A stretch of 32,091 nt of DNA from CAIVAT01 sp037139855 (GCA_037139855.1 JBAXFM010000018.1:1-32091), one strand, 5' to 3'. Shown: positions 24,376 through 31,635, counted from the first letter of the stretch. Notes: generated by a model not told the origin, from the letters alone. Program-made: numbers and translations.

Positions 24376-24492
24376 ATTGTTCTTTATTACGAACAACTTA
24401 TCTGTTGCACATCAATGTAAATTCATTTTGAATCTGAGCAAAAATAATAAATAGGAAGGCTACAGACAAGTGAAAAATAACAGTGCCGTTCC

Positions 24493-24961
24493 AACCACAA
24501 AGGAATCAAAGTACTGCACAAAGGACACAAAGAAATATGGATCAGCGTATTACTCTTCGTATCCCGTTTTTCAGAGAACTGACATTGAAGTTTACCAGCA
24601 GCCCGAGATGGAGCTTTGATAGTTTCAGGTATGTCAGTATTTGCGCCAGATGAACATCGGTGAGCGCCTCGACTGATTTTATTTCCACAAGGATCCGGCT
24701 TTCAATCATCAGACCAATTCTATATCCAACCTCAAGAATTTCTCCTTCATAGACCAAGGGCATAGGCTTTTGCTTTTCCACTCGCAGACCAGCCTTCCTA
24801 AGCTCAAAGGCAAGACAGGCTCATAAGCACTTTCGAGTAATCCCGGCCAAAGGCGGGTATGCATCCTAAAAGAGCAATCAAGCAGCATCTTGAAAATCTG
24901 TTCATCATTCATAATCCCCTCCTTCGTGTCCTTTGCGCAATACTTTGAGTCCATTGTGGTT
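24493..24961. mobile_element. GxxExxY cassette bounded by 40-bp terminal inverted repeats
   Basis: Positions 24493-24532 and the complement of 24922-24961 agree at 35 of 40 bases. The sequence is built of AACCACAA, CAAAGTA and CACAAAGGACAC words. The 469-bp unit contains only the decayed GxxExxY gene, whose ORF begins inside the right repeat. It lies between the YCF48 gene and yifB, ending 7 bp before the yifB stop. No transposase is present and no target duplication is obvious, so mobility is inferred from the structure alone. Confidence 0.6.
24542..24912 (-). pseudogene. GxxExxY family protein (PD-(D/E)XK-like), frameshifted
   Basis: Two overlapping frames together give a full GxxExxY protein of about 120 residues. 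The first (from ATG 24912) reads MNDEQIFKMLLDCSFRMHTRLWPGLLESAYEPVL with the naming motif GLLESAY. The second continues FELRKAGLRVEKQKPMPLVYEG, EILEVGYRIGLMIES, VEIKSVEALTDVHLAQILTY and ends at 24542. The break is at about 24810, where a single missing base in TTGGCC-like sequence (now TTGCC) shifts the frame. The family is placed in the PD-(D/E)XK nuclease-like fold. The Asp usually found in GYRIDL is Gly here, while the ExK in VEIKS is kept. Both changes point to decay. Confidence 0.8.
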
Positions 24962-24968
24962 TAAAAAA

Positions 24969-26507
24969 TCATCGTCCCCAACTGTCCCGGTCCAGTGACC
25001 GGTAATTGATCGCTTCGGCAAGATGTTCCAACTGGATATCCGCAGAACCATCAAGGTCGGCAATGGTGCGGGAAACTTTCAAAATCCGGTCGTATGCCCG
25101 CGCTGAAAGCCCCAGTTTCTCCATGGCTGTTTTTAACAACTGGTTCCCGGTCTCGTTGATCCTGCAAACCTCCCGCAACATTCTTGAAGGAATCTGCGCA
25201 TTGCTGTGAATCATCTCCATCCCTTCAAATCGTTTTTCCTGGATATGCCTTGCCCTGATCACCCTGTCTCTGATCATCTTGCTATTTTCTGAAGGCCTGC
25301 TGTCGCTCAACCGTTTAAAGTCAACCGGCACCACTTCAACATGAATATCAATGCGATCGAACAAGGGTCCCGAAATCCGGTTGATGTATTTTTGCACTTC
25401 GCCCGATTTGCATTGACAAGCCGTGGTAGGATGATTATAATACCCACAGGGACAAGGATTCATGGCAGCAATCAGCATGAAGCTGGCAGGAAATTCAAGG
25501 GTCATTTTAGCCCTTGAGATGGTGACTACCCTATCCTCCATTGGTTGTCGGAGCACCTCCAGTACCGTACGCTTGAATTCCGGCAACTCATCCAGGAATA
25601 AAACCCCGTTATGGGCAAGGGATATTTCGCCCGGCTGAGGAATAGTACCACCTCCAACCAGCGCCATATCAGAAATGGTGTGGTGTGGAGCCCTGAAAGG
25701 CCTCATGGTAACCAGCGACCGGTGATTGCCAAGCTTTCCTGCCACCGAATGAATTTTTGTTGTCTCGAGGGCCTCCTGGTGGTTCAGGGGAGGAAGAATT
25801 GATGGGATTCTTTTTGCCAGCATGGTCTTGCCAGCTCCCGGGGGCCCGATTAAAATGACATTGTGTCCTCCGGCAGCCCCAATCTCCAATGCTCTTTTGA
25901 TGTTCTCCTGACCGCGTACATCCGCAAAATCATGCTCATACCGTGAAACCTGACCTGAAAATTCATCACGCGTATTCGTTCTGATCGGAGTTAATTGCAA
26001 CTCATCGTTAAAAAATCCGATTACTTCCCGAATGGAGGTAATGCCATAAACCTCCAGTTCATTGACGATGGATGCTTCTCTGGCATTCTGCTTTGGCAGC
26101 AAAATTCCTTTAAATCCCTTTTCATGCGCTTCAATGGCAATGGGAAGCGCCCCTTTGATCGGCAACAATCCACCATCCAGGGAAAGTTCGCCCATGATCA
26201 TGTATTTTTCCAACTTTTCTGTTTTGATCACTTCATTCGCGGCGAGGATTCCCATGGCGATGGTCAGATCATAGCTCGATCCTTCCTTGCGAATGTCGGC
26301 AGGGGCCATGTTGATGATGATTTTTTTTCCTGGAATTCGCTGCCCATTGTTCCGTAGGGCAGATTCAATCCGTTGATGACTCTCTTTCACGGCATTGTCG
26401 GGTAAACCCACCATGAAAAACTGAATTCCCTGATCCATATAAACCTCCACGGTGACTGTAATAGCTCTGATGCCGAAAACAGCGCTTCCAAATGTTTTTA
26501 CCAGCAT
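24969..26507 (-). CDS. YifB/ComM-like Mg-chelatase-related AAA+ ATPase
   Basis: A 512-residue protein with three parts: an N-terminal Lon-protease-like domain (GSSYDLTIAMGILAA, LSLDGGLLPIKGALPIA), a central Mg-chelatase-type AAA+ ATPase with Walker A GPPGAGKT at 221-228, Walker B in GVLFLDELPEF, and sensor MNPCPCGYY, and a C-terminal lid (LGLSARAYDRILKVSRTIADL). ComM, the characterised member, is a hexameric helicase promoting branch migration during natural transformation. That role is an inference here. The full length matches the family. The gene has a short palindrome just upstream of its start. Confidence 0.93.
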   Translation of the reverse strand: MLVKTFGSAVFGIRAITVTVEVYMDQGIQFFMVGLPDNAVKESHQRIESALRNNGQRIPGKKIIINMAPADIRKEGSSYDLTIAMGILAANEVIKTEKLEKYMIMGELSLDGGLLPIKGALPIAIEAHEKGFKGILLPKQNAREASIVNELEVYGITSIREVIGFFNDELQLTPIRTNTRDEFSGQVSRYEHDFADVRGQENIKRALEIGAAGGHNVILIGPPGAGKTMLAKRIPSILPPLNHQEALETTKIHSVAGKLGNHRSLVTMRPFRAPHHTISDMALVGGGTIPQPGEISLAHNGVLFLDELPEFKRTVLEVLRQPMEDRVVTISRAKMTLEFPASFMLIAAMNPCPCGYYNHPTTACQCKSGEVQKYINRISGPLFDRIDIHVEVVPVDFKRLSDSRPSENSKMIRDRVIRARHIQEKRFEGMEMIHSNAQIPSRMLREVCRINETGNQLLKTAMEKLGLSARAYDRILKVSRTIADLDGSADIQLEHLAEAINYRSLDRDSWGR

Positions 26508-26508
26508 A

Positions 26509-26532
26509 ATTAAGTAGTTTTATATACTTAAT
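26509..26532. promoter_or_regulatory. Perfect palindrome at the yifB 5' end
   Basis: ATTAAGTA (26509-26516) faces TACTTAAT (26525-26532) around an 8-bp loop, starting 2 bp upstream of the yifB ATG. It could be an operator or a leader hairpin affecting yifB translation. No match to a known site is claimed. Confidence 0.3.
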
Positions 26533-26612
26533 CGGATTTTTTGAAAAAGGTAATACAGAAATTCGCAAAAGTTATCAACATTCCAGAAAAAAAATCCTTT
26601 TTTCTTCAACCC

Positions 26613-26643
26613 TTTGGGATTTTGCCAAATAATTGTATCTTTG
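26613..26643 (+). promoter_or_regulatory. rpsT promoter (TTTG-N19-TATCTTTG)
   Basis: TTTG at 26613-26616, 19 bp, then TATCTTTG at 26636-26643 fits the Bacteroidota consensus at every defined position. The start codon is 28 bp downstream. A GTTATCAACA box sits just upstream at 26571-26580. Confidence 0.75.
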
Positions 26644-26671
26644 CACCCCAATTTGAAAACATATTTGAATC

Positions 26672-26941
26672 ATGGCTAATCACAAAAGCGCAGAAAAACG
26701 CATCCGTAACACAAAGACCAAACGTACCCAAAACCGTTACCAGGGGCGCACCGTGCGTAATGCGGTTAAAAAATTACGTGAAACTGAAGATCAGGAAACC
26801 CTTGTAAAGGATATCTCCAAAGTAGTTTCACAGATTGATAAGCTGGCCAAGAAAAATGTGATTCATAAAAACAAAGCGGCCAATCTGAAGAGCAAATTGA
26901 TGCGCAAAGTGAACGCAGCTGCTGCTCCGGAAGTAAAATAG
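26672..26941 (+). CDS. rpsT: 30S ribosomal protein S20
   Basis: An 89-residue, highly basic helical protein: NHKSAEKRIRNTKTKRTQNR at the N-terminus and IHKNKAANLKSKLMRKVNAA at the C-terminus are typical S20. It binds 16S rRNA early in assembly of the small subunit. The ATG at 26672 lies 28 bp after a strong promoter, and the gene appears monocistronic because the next gene is convergent 5 bp away. Confidence 0.97.
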   Translation: MANHKSAEKRIRNTKTKRTQNRYQGRTVRNAVKKLRETEDQETLVKDISKVVSQIDKLAKKNVIHKNKAANLKSKLMRKVNAAAAPEVK

Positions 26942-26946
26942 TTATA

Positions 26947-27915
26947 TTACCGCTTCCTTCTCCATCTGAATCCTTTGATCGATGAAAGCCTTTGAATATA
27001 GGTTTTCAGATGACGCTCTTTCTTGCGCGGATAGATGTCCTCAATATATATTAAGATTCCGGTTTCTTCCACGTCTCCAAAATCATGGTTGATGGCTGTT
27101 CCAAAGGTTCGCATGGTAGGCGAAAGATTCATGTATGCATTGACGAGCGGAGGAACATGCTCCCCATGTTTACGGACGGTTTGAATAAGTATCTTGTAAT
27201 TTTCCTCAAAGGTTCTGGCAGAAAATAATTCGGCAATCACAGCATCGGGGGTTTCAGGCACTACCGACTCGAAAGGAAGCATCAACGTTTCGGTATCAGG
27301 AAAATAACGTCGGAGAAAATACAGAACGATATCCCGGGCAGTCCTGTTGTAATCAGGGTACATCGTCATTTTGCCAAAGAAATATTTTACATCCGGATTT
27401 TCAATAATCATGGCTCCAAGCCCGTCCCAAAGGTTGTCCAATGCGTACATTCCCTTGCGGAAATTGACAAGTGGCTGATAATTAGGTTGCACAAATGAGC
27501 GACCCAGTTCAATGCTGACAGGCAGATAATCCCTTATGAATTTATTGGAGAAATCAAAGAGTTCGGCAGTTGCACTGTGGATACATGTCTTTTGGTCACA
27601 CTGTATATCCCGCCCGTGGATAAACCGGTAGCCACCGGTAATCTCGCTCTCGATTGGGTCCCACACAACAAGCTGATGAAACGGCACCTCCATGGTGTCA
27701 TATTCATCAATATCAGTACTTTTACCCGTTCCTCCCCCGGCATCCCGGAAAGTAATTTCACGCAAACGTCCTACCTCACGCATGAGATTTGGGGAGTCAT
27801 GCGCCGTAAAGACAAATATTTTATTGTGTCCATTGTTGGTGTTTCGAAGAAAGGTACTGTCAATCAACTCAGATTCTAGCAATTCTTTGTCAACAGGGGC
27901 AATGATGGGTTCCAT
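26947..27915 (-). CDS. GNAT-family N-acyltransferase (GlsB/OlsB-like, 'hemolysin' family)
   Basis: A protein of about 322 residues. FVFTAHDSPNLMREVGRLREITFRDAGGGTG and the later YDTMEVPFHQLVVWDP, ITGGYRFIHGRD and IELGRSFVQPNYQ are typical of the OlsB/GlsB-like acyltransferases that N-acylate an amino acid with a fatty acid from acyl-ACP. In Bacteroides the GlsB/GlsA pair makes glycine lipids. An O-acyltransferase lies head to head with it, so a lipoamino acid pathway is likely. I start it at the ATG at 27915 (MEPIIAPVDKELLES), because the -7 box TATCTTTG (27944-27951) lies inside the longer upstream extension. Confidence 0.85.
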   Translation of the reverse strand: MEPIIAPVDKELLESELIDSTFLRNTNNGHNKIFVFTAHDSPNLMREVGRLREITFRDAGGGTGKSTDIDEYDTMEVPFHQLVVWDPIESEITGGYRFIHGRDIQCDQKTCIHSATAELFDFSNKFIRDYLPVSIELGRSFVQPNYQPLVNFRKGMYALDNLWDGLGAMIIENPDVKYFFGKMTMYPDYNRTARDIVLYFLRRYFPDTETLMLPFESVVPETPDAVIAELFSARTFEENYKILIQTVRKHGEHVPPLVNAYMNLSPTMRTFGTAINHDFGDVEETGILIYIEDIYPRKKERHLKTYIQRLSSIKGFRWRRKR

Positions 27916-27943
27916 GTGATGGTATAATCGGTGAATTATAATG

Positions 27944-27951
27944 CAAAGATA
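27944..27951 (-). promoter_or_regulatory. -7 element upstream of the GNAT acyltransferase gene
   Basis: TATCTTTG on the - strand fits the consensus exactly, 28 bp upstream of the start at 27915. No clear -33 box was seen at the expected distance. It is only 32 bp from the -7 box of the divergent acyltransferase, so the two promoters overlap back to back. Confidence 0.55.
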
Positions 27952-27962
27952 CGGTATGTACG

Positions 27963-27991
27963 TTTGAGAAATAAAGATATTTGTATTTTTG
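27963..27991 (+). promoter_or_regulatory. Promoter of the PlsC-like acyltransferase gene
   Basis: TTTG (27963-27966), 17 bp, then TATTTTTG (27984-27991), an exact TAnnTTTG match. The ATG at 27996 lies 4 bp beyond, so the message would have a very short leader; alternatively the true start is further in. Confidence 0.45.
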
Positions 27992-27995
27992 CGGT

Positions 27996-28868
27996 ATGTC
28001 ACAGCATGAAATAACAGAAATACCCGAACGACTGATCGATATTGAAGCGCTGTTTGCTTCAAAAAACCCTAAGTTGCTTCAAATTATTCCCGGCTTTATT
28101 TTATCATACCTGAAAAAAATCACCCATCAGGAAGAGGTAAACGGTTATATCTGGCGCAACCGCGACAAAATCGGATTGCCCTTTGTGGATGCCATCCTCA
28201 ATGAATTTGGTGTAAATGTTGAAATAGTCGATCAACGCAAGGTTCAGCCACGATCAATTACTTTGATCCCGGCTTCCGGACGGTATATCATTGCAGCCAA
28301 TCACCCGCTCGGTGGTCTCGATGGAATGGCGCTGATGCAACAACTTGGAAAAATAAGGGAGGATATCGTTTTCCCGGTAAATGACCTGTTAATGAATGTT
28401 CCCGGTTTACGGCCACTGTTCATTCCCATCAACAAACACGGCCGGAATACGGAAAACGCCCGGTTGATCAACGATACCTTTGCATCTGAAAAAACAATTC
28501 TTTACTTCCCGGCCGGACTGGTTTCCCGAAAACAACGCATCCAGGGAAAAACAGTGATCCGTGATCTGGAATGGAAAAACACTTTTATCAAGAAAGCAAA
28601 AAAATATCAGCGTGACATCATCCCGGTTTATGTTGCCGGACGAAATTCCGAGTGGTTTTACAACCTTGCCAGATGGCGCAAACGTCTGGGGATCAAAGCG
28701 AACATCGAAATGCTTTATCTGGTGGATGAAATGGCGAAACAATTTAATAAAACCATCACCCTGATGGTGGGGGATGTTATTCCACATGATACATTCGATA
28801 AATCAAAAAGTGAAGCCCAATGGGCCGCTTGGGTTCAGGAAAAGGTTTACGATCTGGAAAAATTGTAA
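27996..28868 (+). CDS. PlsC-type acyltransferase (GlsA-like)
   Basis: A 290-residue protein with a PlsC-like acyltransferase domain. The catalytic box reads NHPLGGLD (N102-H103, D109), so the His and Asp are five residues apart, one more than the common HX4D; the form is typical of this Bacteroidota subgroup as far as I recall. FPVNDLLMNVPGLRPLFIPINKHG and YFPAGLVSRK supply the later substrate-binding blocks. It likely O-acylates a lysolipid such as N-acyl-glycine made by the divergent GNAT enzyme. ATG 27996 is preferred over the TTG 5 codons upstream, which overlaps the -7 box. Confidence 0.85.
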   Translation: MSQHEITEIPERLIDIEALFASKNPKLLQIIPGFILSYLKKITHQEEVNGYIWRNRDKIGLPFVDAILNEFGVNVEIVDQRKVQPRSITLIPASGRYIIAANHPLGGLDGMALMQQLGKIREDIVFPVNDLLMNVPGLRPLFIPINKHGRNTENARLINDTFASEKTILYFPAGLVSRKQRIQGKTVIRDLEWKNTFIKKAKKYQRDIIPVYVAGRNSEWFYNLARWRKRLGIKANIEMLYLVDEMAKQFNKTITLMVGDVIPHDTFDKSKSEAQWAAWVQEKVYDLEKL

Positions 28869-28888
28869 AAGGATCAATTTAGTCCGGA

Positions 28889-28915
28889 AATTTTCAAATT
28901 CTCAAAATTTCAAAT
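28889..28915. repeat. AT-rich degenerate tandem repeat
   Basis: Words AAATTTTC, AAATTCTC and AAAATTTC follow one another with a period of about 8 bp after the acyltransferase gene. No partner arm was found. It might belong to the same class of short tandem arrays as the others in the window. Confidence 0.35.
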
Positions 28916-29004
28916 CAGTTCATTGCCTTGTAGGCAGCCGGGTCCAATCGGATCAGTTCAAAATCAATCACACGGGATTCCCAAAGTTGAGATAATGCGG
29001 CGGG
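28915..29004 (-). pseudogene. Possible C-terminal gene fragment (unidentified)
   Basis: On the - strand, 29 codons lie between a TAA and a TGA and read PAALSQLWESRVIDFELIRL then DPAAYKAMN. This is protein-like (balanced composition, no low complexity) and ends like a genuine C-terminus, but has no start codon. It may be the tail of a deleted gene. I do not recognise the family. The alternative is chance. Confidence 0.2.
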
Positions 29005-29021
29005 TTATGAAATAATTTGCA

Positions 29022-29029
29022 TATATTTG
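29022..29029 (+). promoter_or_regulatory. -7 element upstream of engB
   Basis: TATATTTG fits the TAnnTTTG consensus exactly and lies 18 bp before the GTG at 29048. No convincing -33 box was seen. Confidence 0.4.
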
Positions 29030-29047
29030 GAATAAATAGCAAAAATA

Positions 29048-29659
29048 GTGAAAATAGAAAAAATAGAATTTGTTTGCAGCAGTCCTTCCCTCCAATTTTG
29101 TCCGAAGGAAGACATTCCCGAATTTGCCTTTATCGGACGTTCAAATGTTGGCAAATCATCCTTGATCAACATGCTTGCTTCGCAAAAAGGACTGGCAAAA
29201 GTTTCCGGCACACCAGGCAAAACCCGTTTGCTAAACCATTTTAAAGTTGAATCATCTGGTTCTTCTTCCTGGTTCCTGGTTGATCTCCCCGGATATGGGT
29301 TCGCAAAACTGTCAAAAATACAACGGGAGAAGTTTGAAGGCCTGATTAAATCGTATCTTCAAAAACGGGAAAATCTGGCGCTTACTTTTTTACTGATCGA
29401 CTCCCGCCTGGAACCACAAAAAATTGATCTTGAATTTATGAATTGGCTTGGCGACAATGAAGTAGGTTTTGTGATTCTATTTACCAAGACGGATAAACTC
29501 TCGAAAACACAACTCAGCCACAATCTAGCAGCTTATCAGAAAGCCCTTTCTGCCTGGTGGACAGAACTCCCAACCATTTTGCCCACATCAGCCGAAACAA
29601 AATTTGGAAAGGATGAGGTGCTTTCAACCATAGAGGAAGCGCTCAGGTATTGCGTATAA
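29048..29659 (+). CDS. engB: Ribosome biogenesis GTPase EngB (YihA/YsxC)
   Basis: A 203-residue single-domain GTPase. G1 loop GRSNVGKSS at 30-38, G3 DLPGYG followed by FAKLS, G4 TKTDK, and G5-like TSAETKFG near the end. The N-terminal block EKIEFVCSSPSLQFCPKEDI is usual for Bacteroidota EngB. It acts in 50S subunit assembly. Start is GTG at 29048, 18 bp after a TATATTTG box. Its stop abuts the stop of the convergent biotin-carrier gene without a gap. Confidence 0.95.
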   Translation: MKIEKIEFVCSSPSLQFCPKEDIPEFAFIGRSNVGKSSLINMLASQKGLAKVSGTPGKTRLLNHFKVESSGSSSWFLVDLPGYGFAKLSKIQREKFEGLIKSYLQKRENLALTFLLIDSRLEPQKIDLEFMNWLGDNEVGFVILFTKTDKLSKTQLSHNLAAYQKALSAWWTELPTILPTSAETKFGKDEVLSTIEEALRYCV

Positions 29660-29986
29660 TTACTTTAATTCGAGGAGGAGATACTGTTTAGGAACAATTT
29701 CCCCTTGTTTCACGTAAACTTTTTTCACAGTGCCGTTCCGGGTTGCAAGCAAATGATTATCCATTTTCATCGCCTGCAGCACAACCAACGTATCACCTTT
29801 TTTAACTTTATGGCCTTCTTTCACTAAAACCTTGAGGATGGTCCCGGGAATGAAAGCCACTACCCTGCGCGAATCCGGGGGAGTATATGGCGTCCGATTG
29901 GCAAACTTTTTGGTAAGGGTGGTTCTGTATGAAATTTCTTCGTACTTGAAATCAATAAATTCCTGATTATCGTCCATAGTGCCCAT
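29660..29986 (-). CDS. Biotin carboxyl carrier protein (acyl-CoA carboxylase/decarboxylase subunit)
   Basis: A 108-residue biotinyl-domain protein. The lipoyl/biotinyl fold covers about residues 38-108, with the biotinylation motif AMKM at 72-75 (K74 modified), and PGTILKVLVKEGHKVKKGDT and GTVKKVYVKQGEIV as the two half-hammerheads. The N-terminal 38 residues are short for a full AccB. Downstream of a carboxyltransferase beta subunit on the same strand, it is likely the carrier of a propionyl-CoA or methylmalonyl-CoA system. No biotin carboxylase or OadG-like subunit lies in the window. The start could also be MDDNQ, three codons later. Confidence 0.85.
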   Translation of the reverse strand: MGTMDDNQEFIDFKYEEISYRTTLTKKFANRTPYTPPDSRRVVAFIPGTILKVLVKEGHKVKKGDTLVVLQAMKMDNHLLATRNGTVKKVYVKQGEIVPKQYLLLELK

Positions 29987-29996
29987 TATAAATCAA

Positions 29997-30086
29997 AAGT
30001 CAAATGTCAAATGTCAAATATTAAAAGTTAAATGTAAGAATAGCTCACCTTTTTGCAATTTGATTTTGCAATTTGCATTTTACATT
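29997..30086. repeat. Facing AT-rich 7-bp arrays between carboxylase and biotin-carrier genes
   Basis: The left arm has six heptamers (AAGTCAA, ATGTCAA x2, ATATTAA, AAGTTAA, ATGTAAG; 29997-30038). The right arm (about 30059-30086) has TTTGATT, TTGCAAT, TTGCATT and TTACATT, roughly complementary to the left. It fills most of the 101-bp gap between two genes on the same strand, where a hairpin in the message could change the ratio of subunits. Confidence 0.6.
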
Positions 30087-30087
30087 T

Positions 30088-31635
30088 TTAGAATGGAGGT
30101 ACTCCATGCTTTTTCTTAGGCGTAATCTCCCGTTTGCCCTGCGCCAGCAGCAATGAATGGGTAAGATAGTTTCGCGTTTCATTTGGCTCAATCACCGCAT
30201 CAACATACCCGTATGCCGCTGCAACGTATGGATTTGCGAATTTCTGACGGTATTCCTCGATGAGACGTTTGCGCGTTTCTTCCGGGTTATCACTGGCTTT
30301 GATTTCAGTACGGAAAATAATGTTGGCTGCGCCTTCGGGACCCATAACCGCTATCTCTGCCGTTGGCCAGGCAAAAACGAAGTCGGCACGAAGGTGATTT
30401 GAACACATGGCAATGTATCCTCCACCGTATGCTTTGCGAAGAATAACGGTGAGTTTGGGCACACTGGCCTCACTATAAGCGTATAAAACCTTTGCGCCAT
30501 GTCTGATAACGCCGGCATGCTCCTGGTCAACACCTGGCAAATAACCTGGCAAATCAACCAATGTAACGAGTGGAACGTTGAATGCATCGCAGTAACGAAT
30601 GAAACGGGCAGCTTTATCGCTTGAATCGCAATCGAGTACTCCGGCAAGTACCATGGGCTGATTGGCAACAAAGCCAACCGTTTGACCATCAAGCCTGCCA
30701 AAACCAATCACAATATTTGCAGCCCACATCTCATGTACTTCAAAAAAATCACTGTCATCGGCGATGGCACGAATGACATCCCGTACATCATATGGTTGCA
30801 TGGGGTTGGTAGGGAAGATACTATCAAGTTTGTATTGTCTCGATTTTGGAGCCTTTTTAGGAAAAACTTCCGCTTTCTTCTCATTGTTCCAGGGAATGTA
30901 ACTCACAAGCCGTTTGATCTGGTCGAAGCAATCGGCCTCACTTTCAGCAAAAAAATGAGCATTACCTGTTATCTCTGCATGAACACGCGCCCCGCCCAAA
31001 TCTTCCATGGAAATCTCTTCACCAAGAACGGTCTTGATCACTTCCGGACCCGTGATAAACATCTTGGAAATTTTATCCACCACAAAAACAAAATCAGTCA
31101 GTGCCGGACTATAAACAGCTCCTCCTGCACAAGGTCCAAGGATAACCGAAATCTGTGGAATTACACCCGATGCCTGGGTATTGCGGTAAAAAATTTCGCC
31201 ATAACCTGCCAAAGAATTTACACCTTCCTGAATACGAGCCCCACCACTGTCATTAATTCCAATTAAGGGTACCTTCATCTTCATGGCATGATCCATGATT
31301 TTGGTGATTTTCTTGGCATGCATCAGCCCTAAAGATCCGCCGGCTACCGTGAAATCCTGGGCGAAAATACAAACCGGCCAGGCATTGATGGAACCTGTAC
31401 CGGTGATGACTCCATCTCCAGGTAAATATTTTTTATCCATGTCGAAATCTTGCCCGGCATGTTTGACAAACAGATCATACTCATGAAAGGAATTGGGATC
31501 AACCAGTGCAAGAATACGCTCCCTGGCAGTCATTTTTCCAGAAGCTTTCTGCTTTTCAAGGGCCTGTTCGCCGCCCCCTTTAAAGGCTTCCTGCATTCGC
31601 CTTTTCAATTCCGTGGTTTTTGCTCTTAAACTCAT
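30088..31635 (-). CDS. Acyl-CoA carboxylase/methylmalonyl-CoA decarboxylase beta (carboxyltransferase) subunit
   Basis: A 515-residue carboxyltransferase of the PccB/MmdA family. Two crotonase-like halves are visible: the N-terminal one with MTARERILALVDPNSF, GGARIQEGVNSLAGYGEIFY and GPCAGGAVYSPALTDF, and the C-terminal one with VTLVDLPGYLPGVDQEHAGV and RKAYGGGYIAMCS, the acyl-CoA and biotin sites. The enzyme moves CO2 between biotin and propionyl- or acetyl-CoA. The following gene is the biotin carrier. The gene has a good promoter at 31663-31694. Sequence alone does not tell carboxylase from sodium-pump decarboxylase. Confidence 0.92.
   Translation of the reverse strand: MSLRAKTTELKRRMQEAFKGGGEQALEKQKASGKMTARERILALVDPNSFHEYDLFVKHAGQDFDMDKKYLPGDGVITGTGSINAWPVCIFAQDFTVAGGSLGLMHAKKITKIMDHAMKMKVPLIGINDSGGARIQEGVNSLAGYGEIFYRNTQASGVIPQISVILGPCAGGAVYSPALTDFVFVVDKISKMFITGPEVIKTVLGEEISMEDLGGARVHAEITGNAHFFAESEADCFDQIKRLVSYIPWNNEKKAEVFPKKAPKSRQYKLDSIFPTNPMQPYDVRDVIRAIADDSDFFEVHEMWAANIVIGFGRLDGQTVGFVANQPMVLAGVLDCDSSDKAARFIRYCDAFNVPLVTLVDLPGYLPGVDQEHAGVIRHGAKVLYAYSEASVPKLTVILRKAYGGGYIAMCSNHLRADFVFAWPTAEIAVMGPEGAANIIFRTEIKASDNPEETRKRLIEEYRQKFANPYVAAAYGYVDAVIEPNETRNYLTHSLLLAQGKREITPKKKHGVPPF

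Noticed and set aside
24493..24961. Insertion sequence with transposase
   Set aside because: Only 469 bp, with no transposase-like frame; the sole gene is of the GxxExxY family.
27981..27995. TTG start five codons upstream of the PlsC-like gene
   Set aside because: It overlaps the -7 box at 27984-27991, so it would not be in the transcript.
27916..28062. 49-residue N-terminal extension of the GNAT acyltransferase
   Set aside because: The extension runs through both divergent promoter boxes and into the start of the neighbouring gene; the ATG at 27915 begins the family-like sequence.
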